The notes below the pieces were generated by a model that worked only from the letters and a program-made list of their open reading frames with translations, was not told the origin of the DNA and did not search any database. Shown piece by piece: positions 1 through 7,083 of a DNA stretch of 7,083 nucleotides (the stretch's first letter is position 1; each line of letters starts with the position of its first letter). This DNA is from Acetobacteraceae bacterium (GTDB taxonomy: Bacteria; Pseudomonadota; Alphaproteobacteria; Acetobacterales; Acetobacteraceae). Position numbers and translations under genes: made by a program. The stretch is taken from assembly GCA_030044345.1 (NCBI GenBank), contig JASHVY010000026.1, positions 1 to 7,083 of the forward strand. Direction: 5' to 3'.

Positions 1-702
1 GCGGCCGTCGCCTTCGCCGCCCGCCGCCTCGGCATCCAGGCCGCCATCTTCGTCCCCTCCGTCACCTCGCCCGCCAAGCTCGCGCGCATCCGTGCCTCGG
101 GCGCCGAGCTCGTCATCGCCGGCGATCGTTACGCCGATGCCCTTGCCGCGAGCGAGGCCCGCGCCGCCGCCGCGGGCGCGCTCGCCGTGCACGCCTATGA
201 CGCGATGGAAACCCTTCTCGGCCAGGGCAGCATCGGGCTCGAGATCGAGCAGGATGCGCCCGCGATCGACACATTGCTCGTCGCTGTCGGCGGCGGCGGG
301 CTCATCGGCGGAATAGCCGCCTGGTACGAGGGAAAAATCCGCATCGTCGCCGTCGAGTCCGATGGCGCGCCCACCCTCGCCCGTGCCTTCGCAGCCGGCC
401 ATCCCGTCGATGCGCCCGCCGGTGGCATCGCCGTCGATAGCCTCGCGCCACGCCAGGTCGGCAGCCTCATGTTCCCGATCGCCCAGGCCTATATCGACCC
501 GCATGTCGTCCTCGTCGCCGATGACGAGATCCGCCGCGCCCAGGCTGCCCTCTGGGATGGGCTCCGCATCGCGACCGAGCCCGGCGGGGCCGCCGCCTTC
601 GCGGCCCTCCTCTCCGGCCGCTACCGCCCCGCGCCCGAAGAACGCGTCGCCATCCTCGTCTGCGGCGCCAACACCGCTGATGTCCATCTGGGCGAACCAT
701 GA
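1..702 (+). CDS. Threonine/serine dehydratase-like PLP enzyme (fold type II), 5' end outside window
   Basis: The frame is open from base 1 to TGA 700-702 (233 residues), so the N-terminus with the PLP-binding lysine lies upstream of the window. The first residues (AAVAFAARRLG) match the helix that follows the conserved GNHG segment of threonine dehydratases. The glycine-rich loop that holds the PLP phosphate is seen at window residues 97-100 (VAVGGGGLIGG). A TEPGGAA segment near residues 188-194 and VCGAN near 220-224 match the C-terminal active-site region, where Ser or Cys contacts the pyridine nitrogen. From the family, the enzyme deaminates L-threonine or L-serine to a 2-oxoacid plus ammonia in the cytoplasm. 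The protein ends directly after the catalytic fold, so there is no ACT regulatory domain; this argues for a catabolic (TdcB-like) or serine racemase-like type rather than long biosynthetic IlvA. An in-frame TAA follows the TGA directly. Exact substrate is not decidable here. Confidence 0.88.
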   Translation, partial: AAVAFAARRLGIQAAIFVPSVTSPAKLARIRASGAELVIAGDRYADALAASEARAAAAGALAVHAYDAMETLLGQGSIGLEIEQDAPAIDTLLVAVGGGGLIGGIAAWYEGKIRIVAVESDGAPTLARAFAAGHPVDAPAGGIAVDSLAPRQVGSLMFPIAQAYIDPHVVLVADDEIRRAQAALWDGLRIATEPGGAAAFAALLSGRYRPAPEERVAILVCGANTADVHLGEP

Positions 703-1829
703 TAAGCGGAGCCATGACGGGCGCACGGAAACGAATCGGCCTCCTCTTCGGCGGACGTTCCGCCGAGCATGATGTCTCCCGCCTCTCCGCCGCCAATATC
801 CTACGCGCGCTCGATCCGGACCGTTACGAGATCATCCCGATCGCCATCACCCGCGATGGGCGCTGGCTTCTGGCCGATCGCGGCAACGGCGCCGGCACGG
901 GCGCTTCATCCCTGGAAATCCCGCAGGACGCGCCGCAAATCGCCCTGATCCCCGGCGGCGGCGGAGCGTTGGTCATCCTCGACGGAGGCTCCCGCGCCCC
1001 GTCGCAGCTCGGCCTCGATCTCGTCTTCCCCGTGCTTCACGGCCCGAACGGCGAGGACGGAACGATCCAGGGCGCGCTGGAGCTCGCCCGTGTTCCCTTC
1101 ATCGGCTCCGGTGTGATGGGCTCGGCAGCCTCCATGGACAAGGACATCGCCAAGCGCCTGCTGCGTGAAAGCCGAGTCCCGATCGTGCCCTTCCTCGCCG
1201 CCACGGCGCAAACTCTCCCCACCTATGGGGATGCGGCCGAAACACTCGGCTCGCGGGATCTCTTCGTGAAGCCCGCCAATATGGGGTCCTCGGTCGGCGT
1301 CTCGCGCGCACGCTCGGAAGAAGAGTATCGCCGCGCCTGCGCCCAGGCCTTTCGTTACGATGTCAAATTGCTCGTCGAGCGGAGCGTGGCCGGAGCGCGG
1401 GAGATCGAATGCTCGGTGCTCGAATATCCGTCCGGGGAGATTGGCACCTCGCCCCCGGGCGAGATCGTCCCTTCGGACTCTCACGAATTCTATACCTACG
1501 ATGCAAAATATATCGATCCCGATGGTGCGCGTCTCCGCGCGCCGGCGGACCTTTCGCTTGCGCAGGAGACGCGTGTCCGCACGCTCGCGCGCGATTCGTT
1601 CCGCGCGCTCGCCTGCGAGGGGCTGGCGCGCGTCGATTTCTTTGTCACGCCCGATGGGGCGGACGGCGTCTTCGTCAATGAGGTCAATACGCTCCCCGGC
1701 TTCACCGCGATCAGCATGTATCCAAAACTCTGGGAAGCGGAGGGCATGAAGCCCGAGGCGCTGATGGACATCCTGATCGCCCATGCCCTCGCCCGCCATG
1801 AGCGGCGAAGCGCTCTCGCCTGGGAATGA
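699..1829 (+). CDS. ddl: D-alanine--D-alanine ligase (Ddl, ATP-grasp)
   Basis: This 376-residue cytoplasmic enzyme joins two D-alanines using ATP, giving the dipeptide that MurF adds to the peptidoglycan precursor. The N-terminal domain has GGRSAEHDVS at 18-27, with E23 the expected catalytic glutamate, and HGPNGEDGT at 114-122. The ATP-grasp domain has KPANMGSSVGVS at 191-202 (ATP-binding lysine and the conserved Ser pair), FYTYDAKY at 264-271, RVD at 311-313 and NEVNTLPGF at 327-335. D313, E328 and N330 are the predicted Mg ligands. The loop carries Tyr267, as in D-Ala-D-Ala ligases, not the His of VanA-type D-lactate ligases. The length fits the longer DdlA-like class. The ATG at 699 overlaps the previous stop (ATGA), suggesting translational coupling. 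ATG 714 (MTGARKRIG) is an alternative start, since homology begins only at KRIGLLFGG; neither start has a well-spaced Shine-Dalgarno. TGA ends the gene at 1827-1829. Confidence 0.96.
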   Translation: MISGAMTGARKRIGLLFGGRSAEHDVSRLSAANILRALDPDRYEIIPIAITRDGRWLLADRGNGAGTGASSLEIPQDAPQIALIPGGGGALVILDGGSRAPSQLGLDLVFPVLHGPNGEDGTIQGALELARVPFIGSGVMGSAASMDKDIAKRLLRESRVPIVPFLAATAQTLPTYGDAAETLGSRDLFVKPANMGSSVGVSRARSEEEYRRACAQAFRYDVKLLVERSVAGAREIECSVLEYPSGEIGTSPPGEIVPSDSHEFYTYDAKYIDPDGARLRAPADLSLAQETRVRTLARDSFRALACEGLARVDFFVTPDGADGVFVNEVNTLPGFTAISMYPKLWEAEGMKPEALMDILIAHALARHERRSALAWE

Positions 1830-1854
1830 TTGGGCAAAGTCTGCTGCCTACCCC
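1830..1854. other. Short gap between convergent genes
   Basis: Only 25 bases separate the TGA of ddl (1827-1829) from the stop of the peptide importer ATPase on the other strand (TAA, read 1857-1855). I see no stem-loop followed by a T-run in either direction here or in the adjoining gene ends. Transcripts from the two sides may therefore overlap or end by a Rho-dependent route. Confidence 0.7.
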
Positions 1855-2864
1855 TTATGCCGCCGCTGTCCCCGGCCGCGTCTCGAGATGGCAGGCAACA
1901 TAATGCGTGCCACCCTCCGCTTTTTCCACCTTCCTTAGAAGCGGCTCCTCCGTCCGGCAGCGCGCGAAGACATGCGGGCAACGCGTGTGGAAACGGCAGC
2001 CCGAGGGCAGGTTGACCGGGCTCGGCACATCGCCTTTGAGGATCATCCGCCGGTGCCTCGCCCCCGGCTCCGGCACCGGCACGGCGGAAAGCAGCGCCTG
2101 CGTATAGGGATGGAACGGAAGGGCGAACAGGGTCCGCCGGTCCGCGAGCTCGAGGATGCGGCCGAGATACATCACCGCCACGCGATGCGTCAGGTGCTCG
2201 ACGATCGCGAGGTCATGGGTGATGAAAAGCAGCGAAAGCCCGAGCTCATCCTGCAAATCGGCGAGCAGATTGACGATCTGCGCTTTCACCGAGACATCGA
2301 GCGCCGAGACCGCCTCATCGCATATGATCACCTCCGGCTCCGTCGCGAGCGCCCGCGCAATCCCGATCCTTTGCCTCTGCCCGCCCGAGAATTCATGCGG
2401 ATAACGTCCCGCCGCATCCGCCGGCAGCCGCACCTTCTCCAGAAGGGCGGCGATCCGCGCGGAGAATTCCGCGCGCGTGCGCGCAAGGGCGTAATTGGCG
2501 ATCGGCTCGGCCAGGATCTCGCGCACGCGGAGCCGCGGATTGAGGCTGCTGAACGGGTCCTGGAACACCACCTGCATCCGCCGTCGAAGCGGCCGCAAAC
2601 GGCCGGCGGAGAGATGATCGATCCTCATTCCATCCAGCCGCACCTCACCGGCCGTGGGCTTGATCAGGCCCAGGATCGCCCGCCCCACCGTCGATTTGCC
2701 GCAGCCCGATTCTCCCACGAGCGAAAGCGTCTCGCCGCGGCCGATCGCGAAGCTCACATCATCGACCGCATGCACCTGCAAGGAATTCTGGCCGGGATAT
2801 TTCCGCGGCAGAGGGAAATATTTCTTGAGCCTCGTGACCTCGATTACGGGTGCTGCGTCCCCCA

Positions 2865-2868
<4 letters not shown>
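1855..2868 (-). CDS. Peptide/nickel ABC importer ATP-binding protein, OppF/DppF type
   Basis: This is the second ATPase of the importer, a cytoplasmic subunit that hydrolyses ATP on the membrane permease pair. The 337-residue product has Walker A GESGCGKST at 52-60, Q-loop Q103 in QDPFSSLNPR, signature FSGGQRQR at 160-167, Walker B VIICDE at 180-185 and switch His218 in ITHDL. The C-terminal oligopeptide-transporter domain follows HPYTQALLSAVP (253-264) and has cysteines 291, 297, 304 and 326 in a C-x5-C-x6-C-x21-C pattern, which binds an Fe-S cluster in some homologues. I chose the ATG at 2868 because it overlaps the upstream ATPase stop as ATGA, has AGGG five bases upstream (2877-2874), and leads straight into family sequence (VIEVTRLKKYFPL). 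The frame stays open to an ATG at 2982, but that extension is low-complexity, arginine/proline/glycine-rich and lies inside the upstream gene. ATG 2889 is a less likely option. It is the last gene of the operon. Confidence 0.95.
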
Positions 2869-3851
<983 letters not shown>

Positions 3852-3861
3852 CAGCGCGTTT

Positions 3862-3867
3862 TCCTCA
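3862..3867 (-). promoter_or_regulatory. Ribosome binding site of OppD-type ATPase, overlapping the permease C stop
   Basis: On the minus strand TGAGGA runs from 3867 to 3862. Its TGA is the stop codon of the upstream permease, and AGGA lies 10 bases before the ATG at 3851. This supports the short start and suggests coupled translation. Confidence 0.65.
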
Positions 3868-4764
3868 CCGCCGCGCCTCGCCGCGCGGATCGAGCGCATC
3901 GCGCAGCCCGTCCCCGAGCAGATTGACCGCGAGCACGGTCACCGAAAGAAAAAAGGCAGGAAAGAACACGATGAAGGGCTTGACCTGCCAGAGCGCCCGC
4001 CCTTCGGCCATGATATTGCCCCAGCTCGGCACGACCGGAGGCGTGCCGGCGCCGATGAAATCGAGGATTGCCTCGATGATCATGGCCGAGGCGCAGATAT
4101 AGGTCGCCTGCACGATCACCGGGGCCAGCGTGTTCGGCACGATATGCCGCCAGATCAGGCGCGGTGTGCGCGTGCCCGCGGCGATCGCCGCCTCGACGAA
4201 GGGTTGCTCGCGCAATCCCAGCACCATGCCGCGCACCAGCCGCGCCACCTGCGGCACCTGAGAGATGGTGATCGCGATGATGACATTGCCGACCGAGCCC
4301 TGCGTCAGCGCCATCAGCGCGATCGCCAGCAGGATCGAGGGGATCGCCATCACCCCGTCCATGATGCGCATCAGCACCGGATCGAGCGGACGCACGAATC
4401 CCGAAACGAGCCCGATTCCCATCCCGCCCGCCGAGGCGAGCGCGGCCACCGCGAAGCCGACGATGAGCGAGACGCGCGCCCCATAAAGCACACGCGAATA
4501 GATATCCCGCCCGAGCATGTCGGTGCCGAACCAATGGCCGGCCGAAACCCCGATCAGCATGTTCGCCGGATCGAGCGCCTCGGGATCGACCGTGCCGAGC
4601 CAGGGCGCCGCGAGCGCGAGAAAGATCATCAGCCCGACCAGCGCGCCCCCGATCGCGATGCCCGGATGGCGCAGCACGAGGCCCACAACGCGGCCATGCA
4701 CCGCGGGCGGCGGCAGGATCTCCGGCAGGACCGAGGCTTCTTCCGGCAACGAGATCTCGCTCAC
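3865..4764 (-). CDS. Peptide/nickel ABC importer permease, OppC/DppC type
   Basis: Inner-membrane permease of 299 residues that forms the translocation path with the OppB/DppB-type partner. The cytoplasmic N-terminal tail (1-33) has a proline-rich stretch and is followed by TM1 at about 35-54. The family motif GTDMLGRDIYSR lies at 80-91. Further hydrophobic segments are at about 98-121, 138-155, 160-170, 212-236 and 263-285. The cytoplasmic EAA loop EAAIAAGTRTPRLIWRHIVPN (191-211), which docks on the ATPases, is clear, as is SWGN at 247-250, typical of the C-type subunit. Length is normal for the family. The start is GTG at 4764, overlapping the upstream permease stop as GTGA, with GAGGA seven bases upstream. 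The product then begins MSEISLPEE. It lies third in the operon. Confidence 0.95.
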   Translation of the reverse strand: MSEISLPEEASVLPEILPPPAVHGRVVGLVLRHPGIAIGGALVGLMIFLALAAPWLGTVDPEALDPANMLIGVSAGHWFGTDMLGRDIYSRVLYGARVSLIVGFAVAALASAGGMGIGLVSGFVRPLDPVLMRIMDGVMAIPSILLAIALMALTQGSVGNVIIAITISQVPQVARLVRGMVLGLREQPFVEAAIAAGTRTPRLIWRHIVPNTLAPVIVQATYICASAMIIEAILDFIGAGTPPVVPSWGNIMAEGRALWQVKPFIVFFPAFFLSVTVLAVNLLGDGLRDALDPRGEARR

Positions 4765-5702
4765 AGCCGGATCCTCGGATCGAAGACGCTATAGAGCAGA
4801 TCGACGATCAGGTTGATCACGACATAGACGAAGCTGAAGAGCAGCACCACACCCTGAATCACCGGATAATCGCGCTGAAGGATCGCATTGGCGGTAAGCG
4901 TGCCAAGGCCCGGAATCGCGAACACCGTTTCCGTCACCACCGTCCCGCCGATCAGGAGCGCCACGCCAAGCCCCGCCACCGTCACCACCGGATTGGCCGC
5001 GTTCTTGAGCGCATGCACGAAGAGCACGCCGCCCTGTCCCACGCCCTTGGCGCGCGCCGTGCGCACATAATCCTGCGCCAGCACCTCGAGCATCGCCGCC
5101 CGCGTGATGCGCGCGAGAAGTGCCACATAGATCGCGCCGAGCGCGAGTGATGGCAGGATCAGGCTCGCAAGGAAGGGCCAGAATCCCTGGCTCAGCGGCG
5201 TGAATCCCTGCACCGGAAGGATCCGCAAAGTAAGCCCGAAGAGATAGGCCAGAAGATAGCCGACCACGAACACCGGCACGGAGAAGCCGAGCACCGCGAA
5301 GACCATGATCGCCCGGTCGATCCAGGTGCCCTGCTTCCATGCCGCGATCACGCCGAGCGGCACCGCGAGCGTGATCGCGATCGCCATCGTCAGAATCATC
5401 AGCGCAAGCGTCGGCTCGATCCGCTGGCCGATCATTCCGCTCACCGGTTGGCCGGTGAAGACGGAAGTGCCGAGATTGAAATGCACCACCTGCCAGAGCC
5501 AGTGCGCGAAACGCACCAGGAAGGGCTGGCTGAGCCCGAGCGAGGCGCGGATCTGCGCGATCTGCTCGGTCGTCGCCTGATCGCCCGCAATGATCGCCGC
5601 CGGATCTCCGGGGGCGAGATAGAGCAGCGAAAATACCGTGAGCGCGACGATCCCCATCACGGGAATCGTCGCCAGCACCCGGCGGACGACATAGCTCAGC
5701 AT
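4761..5702 (-). CDS. Peptide/nickel ABC importer permease, OppB/DppB type
   Basis: Inner-membrane permease of 313 residues, partner of the OppC/DppC-type subunit. It opens with MLSYVVRRVLATIPVMG, the typical B-type start: a short basic cytoplasmic end and TM1 at about 9-30, ending in the conserved PGDP (31-34). A periplasmic region of about 65 residues follows. Further membrane segments lie at about 98-121, 131-158, 174-197, 237-259 and 281-306. The EAA-like loop DYVRTARAKGVGQGGVLFVHALKNA is at 211-235 and the C-terminus FDPRIRL is typical. I chose ATG 5702 by homology. The frame continues up to an ATG at 5765, but those 21 extra residues run through the inverted-repeat gap and do not resemble the family. 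No strong Shine-Dalgarno is visible before 5702 (GATTGGACG precedes it), so translation may start weakly or depend on the structure upstream. Confidence 0.95.
   Translation of the reverse strand: MLSYVVRRVLATIPVMGIVALTVFSLLYLAPGDPAAIIAGDQATTEQIAQIRASLGLSQPFLVRFAHWLWQVVHFNLGTSVFTGQPVSGMIGQRIEPTLALMILTMAIAITLAVPLGVIAAWKQGTWIDRAIMVFAVLGFSVPVFVVGYLLAYLFGLTLRILPVQGFTPLSQGFWPFLASLILPSLALGAIYVALLARITRAAMLEVLAQDYVRTARAKGVGQGGVLFVHALKNAANPVVTVAGLGVALLIGGTVVTETVFAIPGLGTLTANAILQRDYPVIQGVVLLFSFVYVVINLIVDLLYSVFDPRIRL
4772..4776 (-). promoter_or_regulatory. Ribosome binding site of OppC-type permease inside permease B
   Basis: GAGGA reads from 4776 down to 4772, seven bases before the GTG start at 4764. 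It lies in the last codons of the upstream permease and supports the use of GTG and coupled translation. Confidence 0.65.
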
Positions 5703-5720
5703 CGTCCAATCAGAACCCAG

Positions 5721-5730
5721 GCCAATTGGC
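5721..5730. repeat. 10-bp perfect palindrome upstream of permease B
   Basis: GCCAATTGGC is its own reverse complement and ends 19 bases before the permease B start codon. It adjoins the outer end of the larger stem at 5729-5763. It could be an operator half-site pair or simply part of the structured gap; nothing in the sequence decides between these. Confidence 0.4.
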
Positions 5731-5763
5731 GCTGCGCAACCATTCTTTTGTGCCGCGCAGCGC
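5729..5763. repeat. Inverted repeat, 9-bp stem with 17-nt loop
   Basis: Bases 5729-5737 (GCGCTGCGC) pair perfectly with 5755-5763 (GCGCAGCGC) around a 17-base loop. The loop reads GGCACAAAAGAATGGTT on the transcribed minus strand. It lies between the binding-protein stop and the permease B start, without a following T-run, so it is not a standard intrinsic terminator. Confidence 0.6.
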
Positions 5764-5772
5764 AAATGGCTT

Positions 5773-5791
5773 GCAAAGGCTCCGCCTTTGC
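5773..5791. repeat. Perfect 8-bp hairpin with 3-nt loop in the binding-protein/permease gap
   Basis: GCAAAGGC (5773-5780) and GCCTTTGC (5784-5791) pair fully around a 3-base loop. On the transcribed minus strand the loop is GGA and no U-run follows. Its position just after a highly expressed type of gene (a solute-binding protein) is typical of hairpins that protect the upstream mRNA or partly stop transcription before the permease genes. That role is inferred from position only. Confidence 0.65.
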
Positions 5792-5849
5792 CCGAGGTCC
5801 AGGTAGCAAAGCCCCCTGGTCTCTGCCGTCATCCGTCACGAGACTCTGT

Positions 5850-7083
5850 TCACACGCGTCGCACATTCCACGGATAGGGCGACGCACCGACGGTCACGCC
5901 GGAGAGCGTGCTGCGATAGGCGGTGCGGATATAGAACTGCCCGAGCGGCACGGTCGGCACGTCATGGAAGGCGAGCGCCTGCATCTTCGCCGCAACCGCC
6001 TGCCGCGCATCGGTGCTGGTTGCCGTGAGCCAGTCATTGTTCAGCGCCATCATCTCGTCGCTCTGGTACCACCCGAACCAGCCCTTGAGGCCCTGGCCAA
6101 GAATGATCGGGTTGACGGCGGGATTGTAGAGCGAGACCCCGAACCACCAGGTGTGAAAAATCGTCCAGCCGCCCTTATCGACCGGCGCCCTGCTCGCGCG
6201 CCGCTGCACCACCGTGCCCCAGTCCGTCTCGACCAGATCGACATTGAGGCCGAGTTTCTTCAGCGTGGCATAGGTGATTTCCCCGAAAGGCTGGATCGAG
6301 GGAAAATCCGTCGGGTTGATGATGACGATCTTCTGCCCCCCATATTTCGCCGCCTCGATCAGCTTCTTCGCTTCCTCGAGGTCGGGCGCCTTGGCCATGG
6401 GGTCGGGGTTGGGCGGAATACCGTAGGTCGTGCCGATCGGAAAAAAGGAATGGCAAATCGTGAAGTTCTTGGGATTGTTCGCGGTCACCGCGCGCATATA
6501 GGCCGATTGATCGACCGCCATCATCACCGCCTGGCGCATCAGCACATTGTCGAAGGGTGGAAAGAGAGAATTGAAGCGGAGGCACCCCATATAGCCGGTC
6601 GGGTTGCCGGCCCCGAGCACGATATCCTTGTTCGTCGCCAACAGGGGAATGAGGTTGGGCAGCACGAACTCCCACCAATCGACCTCGCCCGATTGCAGCG
6701 CCGCCACCGCCGTTCCGGGATCAGGAATGACATGCCATTCGATCCGGTCGAAATTCACGATCTTGCCGCCCGAGGCCCAGCTCGGCTTTTCCGGCCGCGG
6801 CACATAGTCGGTGAACTTCGAATAGACCACCCGGCTGCCCGAGACATATTCCTTCGCCTCGAACCTGCACGGGCCGGAGCCGATCACCTGGTCGATCGTG
6901 ATCGCCTTCGCCGCCGGCTGCGCCGCGATATGCTCGGGCATGATGACCGGCACATTCGCGGCCGGCTTGGCGAGCGCGGCATCGAGCAGCGGGAACGGCG
7001 TCTTGAGCCGTATGTCGAAGGATTTGTCGCTCTTCACCACATAGCTGTCGACCGCGGCGGCGAGATCCTCGCCGAACGGATCG
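5850..7083 (-). CDS. Peptide/nickel-type ABC importer periplasmic solute-binding protein (SBP_bac_5 family), N-terminus outside window
   Basis: The frame is open from the right edge of the window to TGA (read 5852-5850), giving 410 residues. The family is usually about 500-540 long, so roughly 100-130 residues, including the secretion signal, lie beyond base 7083. The first visible residues, DPFGEDLAAAVDSYVVKSDKSFDIRL, fit the region after the conserved HDG..TAEDV segment. GSGPCRFEAKEY (window residues about 68-79) matches the GTGPY block, and LRFNSLFPPFDNVLMRQAVMMAVDQ (about 158-182) matches the block where these proteins read N..PPFDD.RVRQA. GEVDWWEF lies near 122-129. The in-frame GTG at 7040 is internal, not the start. 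The protein captures the ligand in the periplasm and hands it to the permeases; as the first visible gene of the operon it should be in excess over the membrane parts. The ligand cannot be read from the sequence: short peptides are likely, but glutathione, opines, nickel or sugars are also carried by relatives. Confidence 0.92.
   Translation of the reverse strand, partial: DPFGEDLAAAVDSYVVKSDKSFDIRLKTPFPLLDAALAKPAANVPVIMPEHIAAQPAAKAITIDQVIGSGPCRFEAKEYVSGSRVVYSKFTDYVPRPEKPSWASGGKIVNFDRIEWHVIPDPGTAVAALQSGEVDWWEFVLPNLIPLLATNKDIVLGAGNPTGYMGCLRFNSLFPPFDNVLMRQAVMMAVDQSAYMRAVTANNPKNFTICHSFFPIGTTYGIPPNPDPMAKAPDLEEAKKLIEAAKYGGQKIVIINPTDFPSIQPFGEITYATLKKLGLNVDLVETDWGTVVQRRASRAPVDKGGWTIFHTWWFGVSLYNPAVNPIILGQGLKGWFGWYQSDEMMALNNDWLTATSTDARQAVAAKMQALAFHDVPTVPLGQFYIRTAYRSTLSGVTVGASPYPWNVRRV

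Larger units (their letters stand above)
5703..5849 (-). other. Structured 147-bp intergenic region between binding protein and permease B
   Basis: This is the only sizeable gap in the window. Read on the minus strand after the binding-protein stop, it has a CCAGG...CCTGG imperfect inverted repeat (5799-5803 with 5815-5819), then the 8-bp hairpin at 5773-5791, the 9-bp stem at 5729-5763 and the palindrome at 5721-5730. The minus-strand segment around 5800-5820 (ACCAGGGGGCTTTGC..) resembles, from memory, decayed copies of GC-rich repeated intergenic elements of Acetobacteraceae. No promoter with convincing -35/-10 boxes was seen. Confidence 0.5.

Noticed and set aside
906..1799. 297-codon open frame on the - strand inside ddl
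   Set aside because: The sense strand encodes a full Ddl with all catalytic motifs; the antisense product has no recognisable domain.
4144..4794. 216-codon + strand frame opposite the OppC-type permease
   Set aside because: Its composition (very rich in Arg, His, Asp) and its exact antisense position point to a shadow of the permease gene.
5703..5765. N-terminal extension of the OppB-type permease to ATG 5765
   Set aside because: The extra 21 residues run through the inverted-repeat gap and do not resemble the normal basic start followed by TM1.
5773..5791. Intrinsic terminator after the binding-protein gene
   Set aside because: The hairpin is perfect, but no T-run follows on the minus strand and the permease genes downstream belong to the same transporter, so full termination is unlikely.
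7038..7040. GTG as the start of the binding-protein gene
   Set aside because: The same frame stays open to the window edge with family-like sequence (DPFGEDLAAAVDSY), and a start here would remove the signal peptide and part of the N-terminal lobe.

Overview
The window is a gene-dense stretch of very GC-rich bacterial DNA with strong G/C preference at third codon positions and almost no intergenic space. Family resemblance and base composition suggest an alphaproteobacterium. The style of one intergenic repeat-like segment hints at Acetobacteraceae (Acidiphilium/Roseomonas-like), but that placement is inference and no phylogenetic marker is present.

Left part (1-1829, + strand): the C-terminal two thirds of a PLP fold-type II threonine/serine dehydratase-like enzyme overlaps by 4 bases (ATGA) a complete D-alanine--D-alanine ligase (Ddl). 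The two genes are probably co-transcribed and translationally coupled. Ddl makes the D-Ala-D-Ala dipeptide of peptidoglycan. The dehydratase would act on L-Thr/L-Ser, or, less likely, racemise serine.

Right part (1855-7083, - strand): a convergent five-gene ABC importer operon of the peptide/nickel (Opp/Dpp) class. In transcription order it holds a periplasmic solute-binding protein (SBP_bac_5 family, N-terminus outside the window), a 147-bp gap rich in inverted repeats, permease B, permease C, ATPase D and ATPase F. The last four genes are tightly packed: B/C overlap by GTGA, C/D are 13 bases apart with the Shine-Dalgarno over the stop codon, and D/F overlap by ATGA. The binding protein delivers the ligand, B and C form the membrane channel, and D and F drive transport with ATP. 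Both ATPases carry the C-terminal four-cysteine motif associated with an Fe-S cluster in this family.

The two gene sets converge with only 25 bases between stop codons and no recognisable terminator. The region looks like ordinary core metabolism and transport. I see no mobile element, RNA gene, CRISPR array or clearly new system. The points most worth a second look are the structured SBP/permease gap, the pairing of a PLP enzyme with Ddl, and the possible link of a peptide importer to cell-wall dipeptides.
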